From the NCBI RefSeq assembly GCF_000379125.1, contig NZ_KB900626.1, positions 1,025,748-1,089,747 of the forward strand: a stretch of DNA of 64,000 bases, written 5' to 3'. The stretch comes from Methylosinus sp. LW4 (lineage in GTDB: Bacteria > Pseudomonadota > Alphaproteobacteria > Rhizobiales > Beijerinckiaceae). The translations under genes were made by a program, and so were the position numbers. Positions 44,461 to 53,429 of the stretch are shown piece after piece (the stretch's first letter is position 1; each line of letters begins with the position of its first letter). A model generated the notes under the pieces. The model was not told the DNA's origin, made no database searches, and saw only the letters and a list, made by a program, of their open reading frames with translations.

Positions 44461-45297
44461 ATGACCGCCGTCGATTTCGAGAAATTCGTCGAACGCCTCG
44501 CCGACGCCTCCGGCGAGGCGATCCTGCCCTTCTTCCGCACCAGCCTCGCGGCGGAGGACAAGGCCCCGGGCGGCGCCTTCGATCCGGTGACGGAGGCCGA
44601 CCGCGCCGCCGAGATCGCCATGCGAAGGCTCATAGAGGCGACCTTTCCGAGCCATGGAATCATCGGCGAGGAATTCGGCAATCTCCGCGCCGACGCCGAA
44701 TATGTCTGGGTGCTCGATCCGATCGACGGCACCAAGAGCTTCATCTGCGGCCTGCCGCTGTGGGGCACGCTCATCGGGCTCCAGCATCGCGGGCGGCCCT
44801 GCTATGGGCTGATGCATCAGCCCTTCACGCGCGAGCGCTTCTCCGGCGACGGCGAGGCCGCCTATTGGCGCGGGCCGGCGCGGCATCACCATCCACAGCC
44901 GGGCTGGAAGGCCCAGCCGGCGCCGACCGAGGAGCGTCGCAAGCTGCAGACGCGCCCCTGCGCCACGCTCGCCGAGGCGACATTGATGACCACCTCGCCG
45001 CGGCTCATCGACGAGCGCCTGCGCGACGATTTTTTCCGAGTGGAGGCAGAGACGCGGCTCTCGCGCTATGGCGGCGATTGCTACGCCTATTGCGCGCTCG
45101 CCGCCGGCCATGTGGATTTGGTCATAGAGACCAATCTCAACCCTTACGACATTGTCGCGCTGATCCCGATCGTCGAAGGCGCGGGCGGAATCGTCACCAC
45201 ATGGGACGGCGGCCCGGCTGCGCAGGGCGGCGCGATCATCGCGGCAGGCGACAAGCGCGTGCATGAGGCGGCGATGCGGGCGCTCGCTGCGGGATGA
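44461..45297 (+). CDS. hisN: Histidinol-phosphatase (inositol-monophosphatase family)
   Basis: 278 residues. Metal motifs GEEFG, LDPIDGTKSFICG and the late GGDCYAYCALAAGHVDLVIE match HisN, the IMPase-type enzyme that makes histidinol in actinobacteria and alphaproteobacteria. The ATG at 44461 follows CGGAGAGG; an in-frame upstream ATG at 44425 has a poorer site. About 120 bases after the N-formylglutamate amidohydrolase gene and probably in one transcript. Confidence 0.9.
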   Translation: MTAVDFEKFVERLADASGEAILPFFRTSLAAEDKAPGGAFDPVTEADRAAEIAMRRLIEATFPSHGIIGEEFGNLRADAEYVWVLDPIDGTKSFICGLPLWGTLIGLQHRGRPCYGLMHQPFTRERFSGDGEAAYWRGPARHHHPQPGWKAQPAPTEERRKLQTRPCATLAEATLMTTSPRLIDERLRDDFFRVEAETRLSRYGGDCYAYCALAAGHVDLVIETNLNPYDIVALIPIVEGAGGIVTTWDGGPAAQGGAIIAAGDKRVHEAAMRALAAG

Positions 45298-45369
45298 CCG
45301 CAGCCTGTGGCGCTCGACCGCGTCTCGCCGAGACGCTACCCTCGCGGCGTCCTTATGCGAGGTCTCGTC

Positions 45370-45762
45370 ATGCGGAATATTTTGCGCCTTTGCCTTCTCG
45401 CCTTCCTGTCCGTCTTCGCCGCCGCCGCGCTGGCGCAGGCGCCTGCGACCTCCATCGCCAAAGCGGGCAAGAGCGCGCCCGCCAAGCAGCAGCCGGCGAC
45501 GCCGGCGCAGGAACCTTCCAAGGAGCAACCTGCCAAGGAGCCGCCCGCCAAGGAGGCCGCGCCGAAGCCGGCGGAGCTTCTCGACATAAACTCCGCGAGC
45601 AAGGAAGAGCTGGACGCGCTGCCCGGCATAGGCGAGGCGCGCTCCGTGGCGATCATCAAGGGGAGGCCCTATAAGGGCAAGGACGAGCTCTATCAAAAGA
45701 ACATCCTCCCCAAAGGCGTCTATGAGAAGATCAAGGACAAGATCATCGCTAAGCAGAAGTGA
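45370..45762 (+). CDS. Secreted helix-hairpin-helix protein (ComEA-like)
   Basis: 130 residues from the ATG at 45370 behind GCGAGG. Signal peptide (LRLCLLAFLSVFAAAALA), a Lys/Pro/Ala-rich linker with PAKEPPAKEAAPKP repeats, then a helix-hairpin-helix domain: LDINSASKEELDALPGIGEA and YKGKDELYQKNILPKG. ComEA-type proteins bind incoming DNA in the periplasm during transformation. With dprA in the window this hints at DNA uptake ability, which is inference. Confidence 0.82.
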   Translation: MRNILRLCLLAFLSVFAAAALAQAPATSIAKAGKSAPAKQQPATPAQEPSKEQPAKEPPAKEAAPKPAELLDINSASKEELDALPGIGEARSVAIIKGRPYKGKDELYQKNILPKGVYEKIKDKIIAKQK

Positions 45763-45783
45763 GCGCGCCCCGCGCGTGAGAGC

Positions 45784-48270
45784 GTGGGCGCATCCTTGAT
45801 CGCATTCGCCGACCGTCTGCCGATCGACGAGGTTTTGCCGCGCGTGACGGCGGCGCTCGCCGAAAAGCGCAATCTCGTCGTCGTGGCGCCGCCCGGCGCC
45901 GGCAAGACGACGCGCATTCCGCTCGCTCTGCAGGACGCCGATTGGGCGAAGGGCGGCAAGATCATTCTGCTGGAGCCGCGCCGTCTCGCCGCGCGCGCCG
46001 CCGCCGCGCGCATGGCCGCGAGCCTGCGCGAATCCGTCGGCGAGACGATCGGCCTGCGCATGCGGCTCGAGTCGAAAATCTCCGCGAAGACGCGCGTGGA
46101 GGTCGTCACCGAAGGCGTTTTCGCGCGCATGATCCTCGACGATCCCATGCTCGAGGGCGTCGTCGCCGTGCTCTTCGACGAATTTCACGAGCGCTCGCTC
46201 GACGCCGATGTCGGCCTCGCACTGGCGCTCGACGCGCAAGCGGGGCTGCGCGACGATCTGCGCATCATTGCAATGTCGGCGACGCTCGACGGCGCGCGCG
46301 TCGCCGGCCTCATGGGCGGCGCGGAGGTCATCGAGAGCGAGGGCCGCGCCTTTCCGGTGGAGACGCGCTATCTCGGCCGCGACTCCAATGAGCGTCTGGA
46401 AGAGGCCGTCATTCGCGCCGTGACACGCGCGCTGGCGGAGGAGAAGGGCTCGATCCTGGTCTTCCTGCCGGGGCAGGGCGAGATTCAGCGCGTCGCCAAT
46501 TTTCTCGGCGAGCGGCGCCTTCCTGCGGATGTCGATATCGCGCCGTTGTTCGGCGCGATGGATCGCAAGGAGCAGGACCTCGCCGTCGCGCCCGCTGCGC
46601 CGAGGCGCCGCAAGGTGACGCTCGCCACGTCCATCGCCGAGACCTCGCTGACCATAGAAGGCGTCCGCGTCGTCATCGACAGCGGGCTCTCGCGCGTCGC
46701 CGTCTTCGAGCCCGATCTCGGCCTCACGCGGCTCGAGACAGTGCGCGCCGCGCGCGCCAGCGTCGATCAGCGACGGGGCAGGGCGGGGCGCACGGAGGCG
46801 GGCGTCTGCTATCGCCTGTGGGACGAGGCCGCGACCGTCTCGCTGCCGGCTTTCGCCGCGCCGGAAATCCTCGCCGCCGATCTCTCCGGCCTCGCGCTCG
46901 ATCTGCGCTCCTGGGGCCTCGACGATCCGAATAAGCTCGCCTGGTTCGATCCGCCGCCGGCGCCGGCCTGGAAGGAGGCCGTCGCTCTGCTGCGCGCGCT
47001 CGGCGCTCTGGATGAAACAGGCGCACTCACCGCGACCGGCCGCGCGATCCGCTCGCTGCCGCTGGCGCCGCGCCTCGCGCGCATGATCTTGGAAGCCGCC
47101 CGCCATGGCGAGGCCGAACGCGCCGCCGATCTCGCTCTGCTGCTCTCCGAGCGCGGGCTGGGCGGGACATCCAGCGATCTCTCGGATCGCCTCGATCGTT
47201 TCCGCTCCGACGGCTCCCGCCGCGCTCGCGATGCGCAGCGGCTTTCGGCGAGCTGGGCGAGCCAAGCGAAAGCCGCCGTCCGGCGGGAGGCGGAAGCGGA
47301 TCTCTCCGATGGCGCGCTCATTTCCTTGGCCTATCCCGATCGCATCGCCAAAGCGCGCGGCGCCGGCGGCGAGTTTCTGATGGCCAATGGCCGCGCCGCC
47401 GCCGTGCCGCCGCATGACGTTCTCGCCAAGGCGTCTTTCCTCGCCATTGCAGAAATCACCGGCCGCGCCGCGCAGGCGCGCATTCTCGCCGCTTGCGCGC
47501 TCTCGGCCGAAGAGGTGGAGCGCATCGCCGCCGATCGCATCGAGACGCGCGACGAAACGATTTTCGACGCGCCGAGCGCGAGCCTGCGGCGGCGACGGTT
47601 TCGCAGGCTCGGCGCGATCCGTCTCGCCGAGCAGAATCTCTCGGTCGAGGCCAGCGAGGAGAATGCGCGCATTCTCGCGCGCGGCGTCGCCGGCCTCGGC
47701 GTCGCGCGTCTTCCTTGGAGCAAGGCGCAGGAGCAATTGCGCGACCGCATCGCCTTTCTGCGCCGCGCCGAGGGCGACGATTGGCCGGACGTCAGCGACG
47801 AAGGCCTCGCGCCGAGCGTCGAAGCTTGGCTCGCGCCTTTCATCCTCGGCCGCGCCAGCGTCGCCGCCATAACGGCCGACGATCTCGGCGCCGCGCTTTC
47901 GGCGCTGCTTCCCTATGAGCTGACGCGGCGGCTCGATCAGGAGGCGCCCGCCTTTTTCGAGACGCCCGCCGGCTCTCGCCATGCGCTCGATTACGCCGCC
48001 GCCAATGGGCCGCTCTTATCTGTGCGCGTGCAGGAGCTATTCGGCCTCTCCACGCATCCGACGCTCGCCAAGGGCCGCGTTCCCTTGACGCTGGAGCTCT
48101 TGTCGCCGGCGCATCGGCCCATTCAGACGACGCGCGATCTGCCGGGATTCTGGGCCGGCTCCTGGAGCGAGGTGAAGCGCGAGATGAAGGGCCGCTATCC
48201 GCGCCATCCATGGCCCGACGATCCCGCCGGCGCGGCTCCGACGACGCGGGCGAAGCCGCGAGGGACGTGA
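45784..48270 (+). CDS. hrpB: ATP-dependent helicase HrpB
   Basis: 828 residues, the standard HrpB length. DEAH-type motifs: VVAPPGAGKTTRIPLAL (Walker A), FDEFHERSLD (here DEFH), AMSATLDG, and QRRGRAGRTEAGVCYRLW. HrpB-specific C-terminal domain is present to the end. It is a putative RNA or DNA helicase whose exact role is unclear. Starts at a GTG; a TTG twelve bases later is possible. Confidence 0.94.
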   Translation: MGASLIAFADRLPIDEVLPRVTAALAEKRNLVVVAPPGAGKTTRIPLALQDADWAKGGKIILLEPRRLAARAAAARMAASLRESVGETIGLRMRLESKISAKTRVEVVTEGVFARMILDDPMLEGVVAVLFDEFHERSLDADVGLALALDAQAGLRDDLRIIAMSATLDGARVAGLMGGAEVIESEGRAFPVETRYLGRDSNERLEEAVIRAVTRALAEEKGSILVFLPGQGEIQRVANFLGERRLPADVDIAPLFGAMDRKEQDLAVAPAAPRRRKVTLATSIAETSLTIEGVRVVIDSGLSRVAVFEPDLGLTRLETVRAARASVDQRRGRAGRTEAGVCYRLWDEAATVSLPAFAAPEILAADLSGLALDLRSWGLDDPNKLAWFDPPPAPAWKEAVALLRALGALDETGALTATGRAIRSLPLAPRLARMILEAARHGEAERAADLALLLSERGLGGTSSDLSDRLDRFRSDGSRRARDAQRLSASWASQAKAAVRREAEADLSDGALISLAYPDRIAKARGAGGEFLMANGRAAAVPPHDVLAKASFLAIAEITGRAAQARILAACALSAEEVERIAADRIETRDETIFDAPSASLRRRRFRRLGAIRLAEQNLSVEASEENARILARGVAGLGVARLPWSKAQEQLRDRIAFLRRAEGDDWPDVSDEGLAPSVEAWLAPFILGRASVAAITADDLGAALSALLPYELTRRLDQEAPAFFETPAGSRHALDYAAANGPLLSVRVQELFGLSTHPTLAKGRVPLTLELLSPAHRPIQTTRDLPGFWAGSWSEVKREMKGRYPRHPWPDDPAGAAPTTRAKPRGT

Positions 48271-48334
48271 GCGAAGACGGCTTGATGCCGCCGGCCGGCG
48301 CGCCAGATGTACCGGCCTGCAAGGAATCTCGCCA

Positions 48335-49729
48335 ATGACCGAGGTTCAGACGCTCGCGGAATTCGTCGATCGGGCGCGGCTCGAGGAGATGAGCGAGGCC
48401 GCGCTCGGCCAGCTGAAAATCCGCGTTCTCGACACGATCGGCGTCGCCTTGGGCGCGCTCGACGCGGCGCCGATTGAGGCGATCCGCGAGATGACGTTTG
48501 CGCTCGGCGGCGCGCCGATCTCGACGCTCATCGGCGGCGGCAAGACCGCGCCCGATCGCGCCGCCTTCTACAATGGCGCGCTCTCCCGCTATCTCGATTT
48601 CATGGACAGCTATCTCGCGCCGGGGGAGACGTGCCATCCTTCCGACAATCTCGGCGCCGTTCTCGCCGCGGCGGAAATGCGCGACGCCAGCGGCGCGGAA
48701 TTTTTGACGGCGCTCGCCGTCGCCTATCAGGTGCAGACGCGCTTGAGCGATGTCGCGCCGGTGCGGGCGCGCGGCTTCGACCATACGGTGCAGGGCGCTT
48801 ATGCCGCGGCCGCCGGCGTCGCCAAGGCGCTGCGTCTCTCGCCCGAACAGATCGCCAACGCCATCGCCATCAGCGGCACGGCGAACAACGCCTTGCGCGT
48901 GACGCGCACCGGCGCGCTCTCGCATTGGAAGGGCCTCGCTTATCCCAATACCGCAATGGCGGCGACGCATGCGGCGCTGCTCGCCGCGCATGGGATCACC
49001 GGGCCGCGGCAAGTCTTCGAAGGCAATAAGGGCTTTGAGGAGACGATCGCCGGACATTTCGAGATCGACTGGCTGCGTGAGGATTTGGAGAGCGTCACGC
49101 ACACGATTCTCAAGAAGCACAATGCCGAGATTCATTCGCAATCGGCGATCGACGCGGCGCTCGACATTCGCGCGCGGCCGGGGTTTTCCGCGGCGGCCGT
49201 GCGCGAGGCGCGGCTCGAGACTTTCGCCGTGGCCTTTCAGATCATCGGCGGCGGAGAAGAAGGCGACAAGCGCCTGGTGCGCAATAAGGAGGAGGCCGAT
49301 CACAGCCTTCCCTATATGCTCGCCGTCGCGCTCATCGACGGCGAGGTGCAGCCGGAACAATATGCGCCGCAGCGCATTCTCGCCGATGATGCGCAGACGC
49401 TGCTACGCAAGGTGACGATCGTCCCTTCGCCGGAGCTGACCGCTCTGTTTCCGAAATTTCTGCCGGCGCGGCTCGCGATCGAGCTCGAGGATGGGCGCCT
49501 GCTCGCCTGCGCGCGCGACGATTATCACGGCTTCTATACCGATCCCTTCGATTGGGAGGCGGCGCGGCGCAAATTCGATCGCGTCACGCGCGAGAAGACG
49601 AGCGAGATCGAGCGCGACGCCATCGCCAATGTGGTCGAGACGCTCGAGCGGCGGCGCGTCGCGGAGCTGACGGGACTGCTCGGACGCATCGGCGGATCGG
49701 CGCAGGGAGAACGACGAATGCGGGCCTGA
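48335..49729 (+). CDS. MmgE/PrpD family protein
   Basis: 464 residues. Family blocks: LKIRVLDTIGVALGALDAAP, FYNGALSRYLDFMDSYL, CHPSDNLGAVLAAAE and LPYMLAVALIDGEV. Members include 2-methylcitrate dehydratase and cis-aconitate decarboxylase; the substrate here is not known. No prpB or prpC lies nearby, so a methylcitrate role is unlikely. It is followed 70 bases later by a ComA-like gene on the same strand, which suggests an unrecognised joint pathway. Confidence 0.88.
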   Translation: MTEVQTLAEFVDRARLEEMSEAALGQLKIRVLDTIGVALGALDAAPIEAIREMTFALGGAPISTLIGGGKTAPDRAAFYNGALSRYLDFMDSYLAPGETCHPSDNLGAVLAAAEMRDASGAEFLTALAVAYQVQTRLSDVAPVRARGFDHTVQGAYAAAAGVAKALRLSPEQIANAIAISGTANNALRVTRTGALSHWKGLAYPNTAMAATHAALLAAHGITGPRQVFEGNKGFEETIAGHFEIDWLREDLESVTHTILKKHNAEIHSQSAIDAALDIRARPGFSAAAVREARLETFAVAFQIIGGGEEGDKRLVRNKEEADHSLPYMLAVALIDGEVQPEQYAPQRILADDAQTLLRKVTIVPSPELTALFPKFLPARLAIELEDGRLLACARDDYHGFYTDPFDWEAARRKFDRVTREKTSEIERDAIANVVETLERRRVAELTGLLGRIGGSAQGERRMRA

Positions 49730-49766
49730 AGGCTCGCGGCAGGGACCGCGTTGGACCGCGAGCCTT
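49729..49766 (+). terminator. Hairpin between the PrpD and ComA-like genes
   Basis: AAGGCTCGCGG (49729-49739) pairs with CCGCGAGCCTT (49756-49766), an 11-bp stem with a 16-base loop, right after the PrpD-family stop. No T run follows. It could weaken read-through into the next gene or stabilise the upstream message. Confidence 0.4.
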
Positions 49767-49799
49767 CCGGCTCGCACTCGAGCACGTGAGGCGAACGCC

Positions 49800-50621
49800 A
49801 TGGCCGAGACCACATTCTCCTTCATTCCCCGCGCCGCGCGCACGGGCAAGCCGCGCCAGCGGGGGCTCACCGAAATTCGCGGGCCTTATTACAGCGCTTA
49901 TGGAAAGCGCCATCTCGCCGATCTGTTCGAGACCATGGGCGCATGGATCGACGGCGTGAAATATGCCGGCGGCTCCTTCGCGCTGATGCCGCCCGAGGCG
50001 GTGCGGAGCTTCAACAAGACCGCGCATGACCATGGCGCCTATATCTCGACCGGCGGCTGGCTCGAGAATGTGATGCGCTTCGGCCCCGACGCCATCGGCC
50101 GCTATATCGAGGAAGCGAAATCGCTCGGCTTCGATGTGGTGGAAATATCGGCGGGCTTCGTCAGCCTGCCGACCGACAGCCTGCTGCGGCTGGTGCGCAT
50201 GGTGAAGAAGGCGGGGCTGAAGGCCAAGCCCGAGGTCGGCATTCAATTCGGCGCCGGCGGCGATACGGCGGCGGTGGAATTGGAGGCGGAGGGAACGCGC
50301 GACGTCTCCTGGCTCATCGCGCAGGCCGAGCGCGCGCTCGACGCCGGCGCCGACATCATCATGATCGAGAGCGAAGGGATCACCGAGAATGTGACGCGCT
50401 GGCGCACCGATGTCGCTGCGCGCGTGATAGACAAGCTCGGGCTCGAGAAAGTGATGTTCGAGGCCGCCGATCCGCCGGTCTTCGAATGGTACGTCAAGAA
50501 TTATGGCAATGAGGTCAATCTCTTCGTCGACCACTCGCAAATCGTGCAATTGGAGGCGCTGCGCCAGGGCATATGGGGCACCAAGAGCACATGGGGCCGC
50601 ATTCAGAACATTGGCGGATGA
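49800..50621 (+). CDS. Phosphosulfolactate synthase family protein (ComA-like)
   Basis: 273 residues, an (alpha/beta)8-barrel of the ComA/HSA32 family. Recognisable parts are RGLTEIRGPYYSAYG, VKYAGGSFALMP, VEISAGFVSLP and IIMIESEGITEN. ComA adds sulfite to phosphoenolpyruvate in coenzyme M synthesis, but the family also has plant and bacterial members of other or unknown function. No other coenzyme M genes are seen here. It follows the MmgE/PrpD gene on the same strand. Confidence 0.85.
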   Translation: MAETTFSFIPRAARTGKPRQRGLTEIRGPYYSAYGKRHLADLFETMGAWIDGVKYAGGSFALMPPEAVRSFNKTAHDHGAYISTGGWLENVMRFGPDAIGRYIEEAKSLGFDVVEISAGFVSLPTDSLLRLVRMVKKAGLKAKPEVGIQFGAGGDTAAVELEAEGTRDVSWLIAQAERALDAGADIIMIESEGITENVTRWRTDVAARVIDKLGLEKVMFEAADPPVFEWYVKNYGNEVNLFVDHSQIVQLEALRQGIWGTKSTWGRIQNIGG

Positions 50622-50821
50622 GGGCGGGATCACGGCGCGACGGAGGCGACGTACGAGCTGCAACGGATTGATCGATTGCAACTTGCGGTTTATCAAAAGA
50701 TTCAAATCAAGCGTTATTTCGATTATTGAAATTAAATCGAGGTTCAGGTCGAGATCGATATCTCCCATGCTTCTGATTTGAAATTGTTTTTTCTGTGGTG
50801 TTGGTTCGTAAGGTGATCAAG

Positions 50822-52294
50822 ATGGGCACTTCTACAGTAAATTATACAATTCCCGCCAATGCGGCGGATGGAACTCCCAAAATCGACGTCACGCTCAATC
50901 TGACATACGCCGATGCACTGAATACCGACGGCTCGCACACTGTCACGAATGCGAGCGGGACCTATTCCGTGAATGGAACGGTCTACAATGTCACCGGCGT
51001 TGTCGATCCGAGCGGATCGACCGAGGGCGCGGACAATCATTTTTGGCCGAGCGGCAATGGCCCGAACGGCGCCTATGTCGACTACAACGGCCTCAACTTC
51101 GTGACCGACTATCCCGCCGCCAATGGCAATCAGACCGGCGGAAACGGCAGCTATGTCGGCCCCAATGTCGATCTATACTATGATCCGCGTCAGCAAGCCT
51201 ATCTTCAGGACACGGGCGTCCAGAAGAGTCCGCTCGCCGCGACCAATTTCAGCGCGACCGTGACCTGTTTCGTCACCGGCACGCTGATCCGCACGACGCG
51301 CGGCGAGATCGCCGTCGAGAATTTGCGCATCGGCGATCTCGTCGTTACGTCAGAAGGGCGCGAGCGTCCGATCGTGTGGATCGGCCATCGCAAGATCGAC
51401 TGCACGGCGCGCGCGACGCCGCGCGACGCTTGGCCGGTGCGCATCGCAGCCGGGGCTTTCGGCGAAAATCGTCCGGCGCGCGATCTCTATGTCTCGCCGG
51501 GACATGGTCTCTGCGTCGATTGCGTCGGCGAGGCGCTGATCCATGCGCAGAGCCTCGTCAATGGCGCGACGATCGCGCGAGTCCCGGTCGAGACAGTCGA
51601 TTACTGGCATGTCGAACTCGAGAGCCACGATATTCTGATCGCCGAAAATCTTGCCTCGGAGAGCTACAGCGCGACCGGCGAGCGCGGCTTCTTCCTCGAC
51701 ATCCAAGGCTCGCCGGCGTCGGAGCGGCGCTTCGACTCCGACTTCTGCCGCCCCTTCGCTTCGGCGGCGATGATCGCGGCCGTGCGCGAGCAGCTCATGG
51801 CCCGGGCGGAGCGACTGGGCTATCGGCGCGAGCTCGATCCCTGCGTGCGCCTCCTCGTCGATGGAGCGGAGATCTCGCCGATCCGCGCCGAAGGCTCGGC
51901 GATATTCTCATTTCCGCATGACGCGCAGGACATTCGGCTGCTTTCGACGAGCTTTGTTCCGGCGGATGACACTGGCCTCTGCGCCGACATGCGCCGCCTC
52001 GGCCTCTCTCTGAGCGGCTTGGTGGCGACGGACGGGCGGGAGATCGCGCGAATTTCGCTCGATCATCCGCAGCTCGCCGAATCCTTCCATCCAGAAGAGG
52101 CGGGCGAGCATCGCCCCTGGCGCTGGACGCAGGGCGATGGTCTCGCGCTGCCGCGGTCTCTGTTCTCGCAATTGAACGGCGCGCAGATCATGCTAGTCGT
52201 CGCCTATAATTGCGACCAGATGCGCGGATGGGCGCCGCCGCCGTCGCGCCGCGACGTCTGCGCCGTTGAAGTGGAGCGCCGCGAGGCGGCCTGA
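50822..52294 (+). CDS. Hint-domain (Hedgehog/intein-type) protein
   Basis: 490 residues from the ATG at 50822 (an in-frame GTG at 50795 has no ribosome site). Residues 1-150 are rich in Asn, Thr, Gly and Tyr with no Cys, resembling a secreted or adhesin-like region. Residues about 153-300 form a Hint_2-type domain: TCFVTGTLIRTTRGEIAVEN begins at the nucleophilic Cys, followed by VSPGHGLCVDCVGEALIHAQ and VDYWHVELESHDILIAEN. The rest is a C-terminal domain ending in Trp/Arg-rich sequence. Hint domains cleave themselves or ligate. The first part and the 200 bases upstream are more AT-rich than the rest. Confidence 0.8.
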   Translation: MGTSTVNYTIPANAADGTPKIDVTLNLTYADALNTDGSHTVTNASGTYSVNGTVYNVTGVVDPSGSTEGADNHFWPSGNGPNGAYVDYNGLNFVTDYPAANGNQTGGNGSYVGPNVDLYYDPRQQAYLQDTGVQKSPLAATNFSATVTCFVTGTLIRTTRGEIAVENLRIGDLVVTSEGRERPIVWIGHRKIDCTARATPRDAWPVRIAAGAFGENRPARDLYVSPGHGLCVDCVGEALIHAQSLVNGATIARVPVETVDYWHVELESHDILIAENLASESYSATGERGFFLDIQGSPASERRFDSDFCRPFASAAMIAAVREQLMARAERLGYRRELDPCVRLLVDGAEISPIRAEGSAIFSFPHDAQDIRLLSTSFVPADDTGLCADMRRLGLSLSGLVATDGREIARISLDHPQLAESFHPEEAGEHRPWRWTQGDGLALPRSLFSQLNGAQIMLVVAYNCDQMRGWAPPPSRRDVCAVEVERREAA

Positions 52295-52318
52295 CGAGAA
52301 CGGCGCCGGGCGGGCCGC

Positions 52319-52705
52319 TCACGCCGGCCCGGCGCGGAAGGTCCACAGGCGATTGCCGAGAAAGGACCAGAAGAAGACGATTCCCGTGGTGACGATCTGC
52401 GCCGGCAGATAGGGCGCGCTCATGCGCTCCACGAAAAGATTCATGAAGCCATAAGTTATGCAAAAGCCGACGAAAGCGACGAGGGCGAAGCGCCATGTCG
52501 TCTCCTCATGCGGCCGCACGCTCTCGAAAGTGTGCCGGCGGTTGAGGATGTAGGAGACGATTCCGCCGGAGAGATAGCCGGCGAGCGCGCCGGGCACTGG
52601 CGTCCAGGCGGCGAGCTCGACGAGGCCGACGAGCACCGCATAATGGAGCGCTGTCGCAATGACGCCCACCAGGGCGAAGACGGAGAGCTGGCGGGGGAGC
52701 GACAT
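52319..52705 (-). CDS. GtrA-family membrane protein
   Basis: 128 residues with four membrane helices. GtrA signature: FALVGVIATALHYAVLVGLV, VSYILNRRHTFES and FFWSFLGNRLWTF. These proteins flip or support lipid-linked sugars for surface polysaccharide synthesis. It converges with the Hint gene, 24 bases away. The ATG at 52705 opens the conserved N-terminus. Confidence 0.9.
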   Translation of the reverse strand: MSLPRQLSVFALVGVIATALHYAVLVGLVELAAWTPVPGALAGYLSGGIVSYILNRRHTFESVRPHEETTWRFALVAFVGFCITYGFMNLFVERMSAPYLPAQIVTTGIVFFWSFLGNRLWTFRAGPA

Positions 52706-52771
52706 GCGCGGACAATCGCATGTTTCCCGCTCCCGCGCGAGAGGGCCGAGCCCGCAGATGAGGCCAGACGC

Positions 52772-53332
52772 CTACTGACGCAGAACCAGCTTTCCGCTTC
52801 CCGCCTCGATACGGGACAGACGCGACAGAAAGGTCATGCCGAGCAGGCTGGCGCCCAGAGCGCTGCGCTCGGCGACATAGGCGTCGACGTCGCGCAGCAC
52901 GACCTGGCCGAGACGCGCCTCGCGCAGCTTCACGCGCGCCATGCGGGTGACGCCATTGGCGGTCTGGGCGGGATATTTGAAATCGACGGGCGCCGGCAAA
53001 TAGCCGATCGCGGCGGCGTCCTCATAGGACAGCACGACCGTGCTCGCGCCCGTGTCCACCAGCATGCGGATGCGCTGGCCCTCGATCTCGACATTGGCGG
53101 AATATTGGCCGAGCCGATCGGCGGCGATGGTCGTCTCGCCGGGCGCGGCGAGCGGGGCCGCCGGCGCGACAGGCGCGAAGCTCCGCATCGGAGCGGCGTA
53201 ATCGGCCTGCTGGCGGTAGGGCGAGGTCTTGGCCTGCACCTGGGTGAGAATATGAACGAGCGACTGAGATGCGACGAGCGTGATGAACGCCCCGCCAATG
53301 GCGGTGCGGAGGATGGAGCTGGACATCGACAT
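52772..53332 (-). CDS. Retropepsin-like aspartic protease, membrane-anchored (TIGR02281 type)
   Basis: 186 residues. One N-terminal membrane helix, an Ala/Pro linker, and a single aspartic-protease domain with MLVDTGASTVVLSYEDA (catalytic Asp) and GASLLGMTFLSRL. Such clan AA proteases of alphaproteobacteria work as dimers in the periplasm; targets are unknown. An ATG at 53326 is an alternative start. Confidence 0.88.
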   Translation of the reverse strand: MSMSSSILRTAIGGAFITLVASQSLVHILTQVQAKTSPYRQQADYAAPMRSFAPVAPAAPLAAPGETTIAADRLGQYSANVEIEGQRIRMLVDTGASTVVLSYEDAAAIGYLPAPVDFKYPAQTANGVTRMARVKLREARLGQVVLRDVDAYVAERSALGASLLGMTFLSRLSRIEAGSGKLVLRQ

Positions 53333-53429
53333 GGTCCCTTAATCCCGGCGACACACCGCCGGCCACGGAAGGCAGAGTAGCGAGGGGACCCTGATCAATA
53401 CTTAAGGCGCGTCCTTAAACTCGGGCGTG

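Noticed and set aside
44443..47982. 1179-codon minus-strand reading frame
   Set aside because: Antisense to hisN, the HhH gene and hrpB; composition is Arg/Ala/Gly-rich without motifs.
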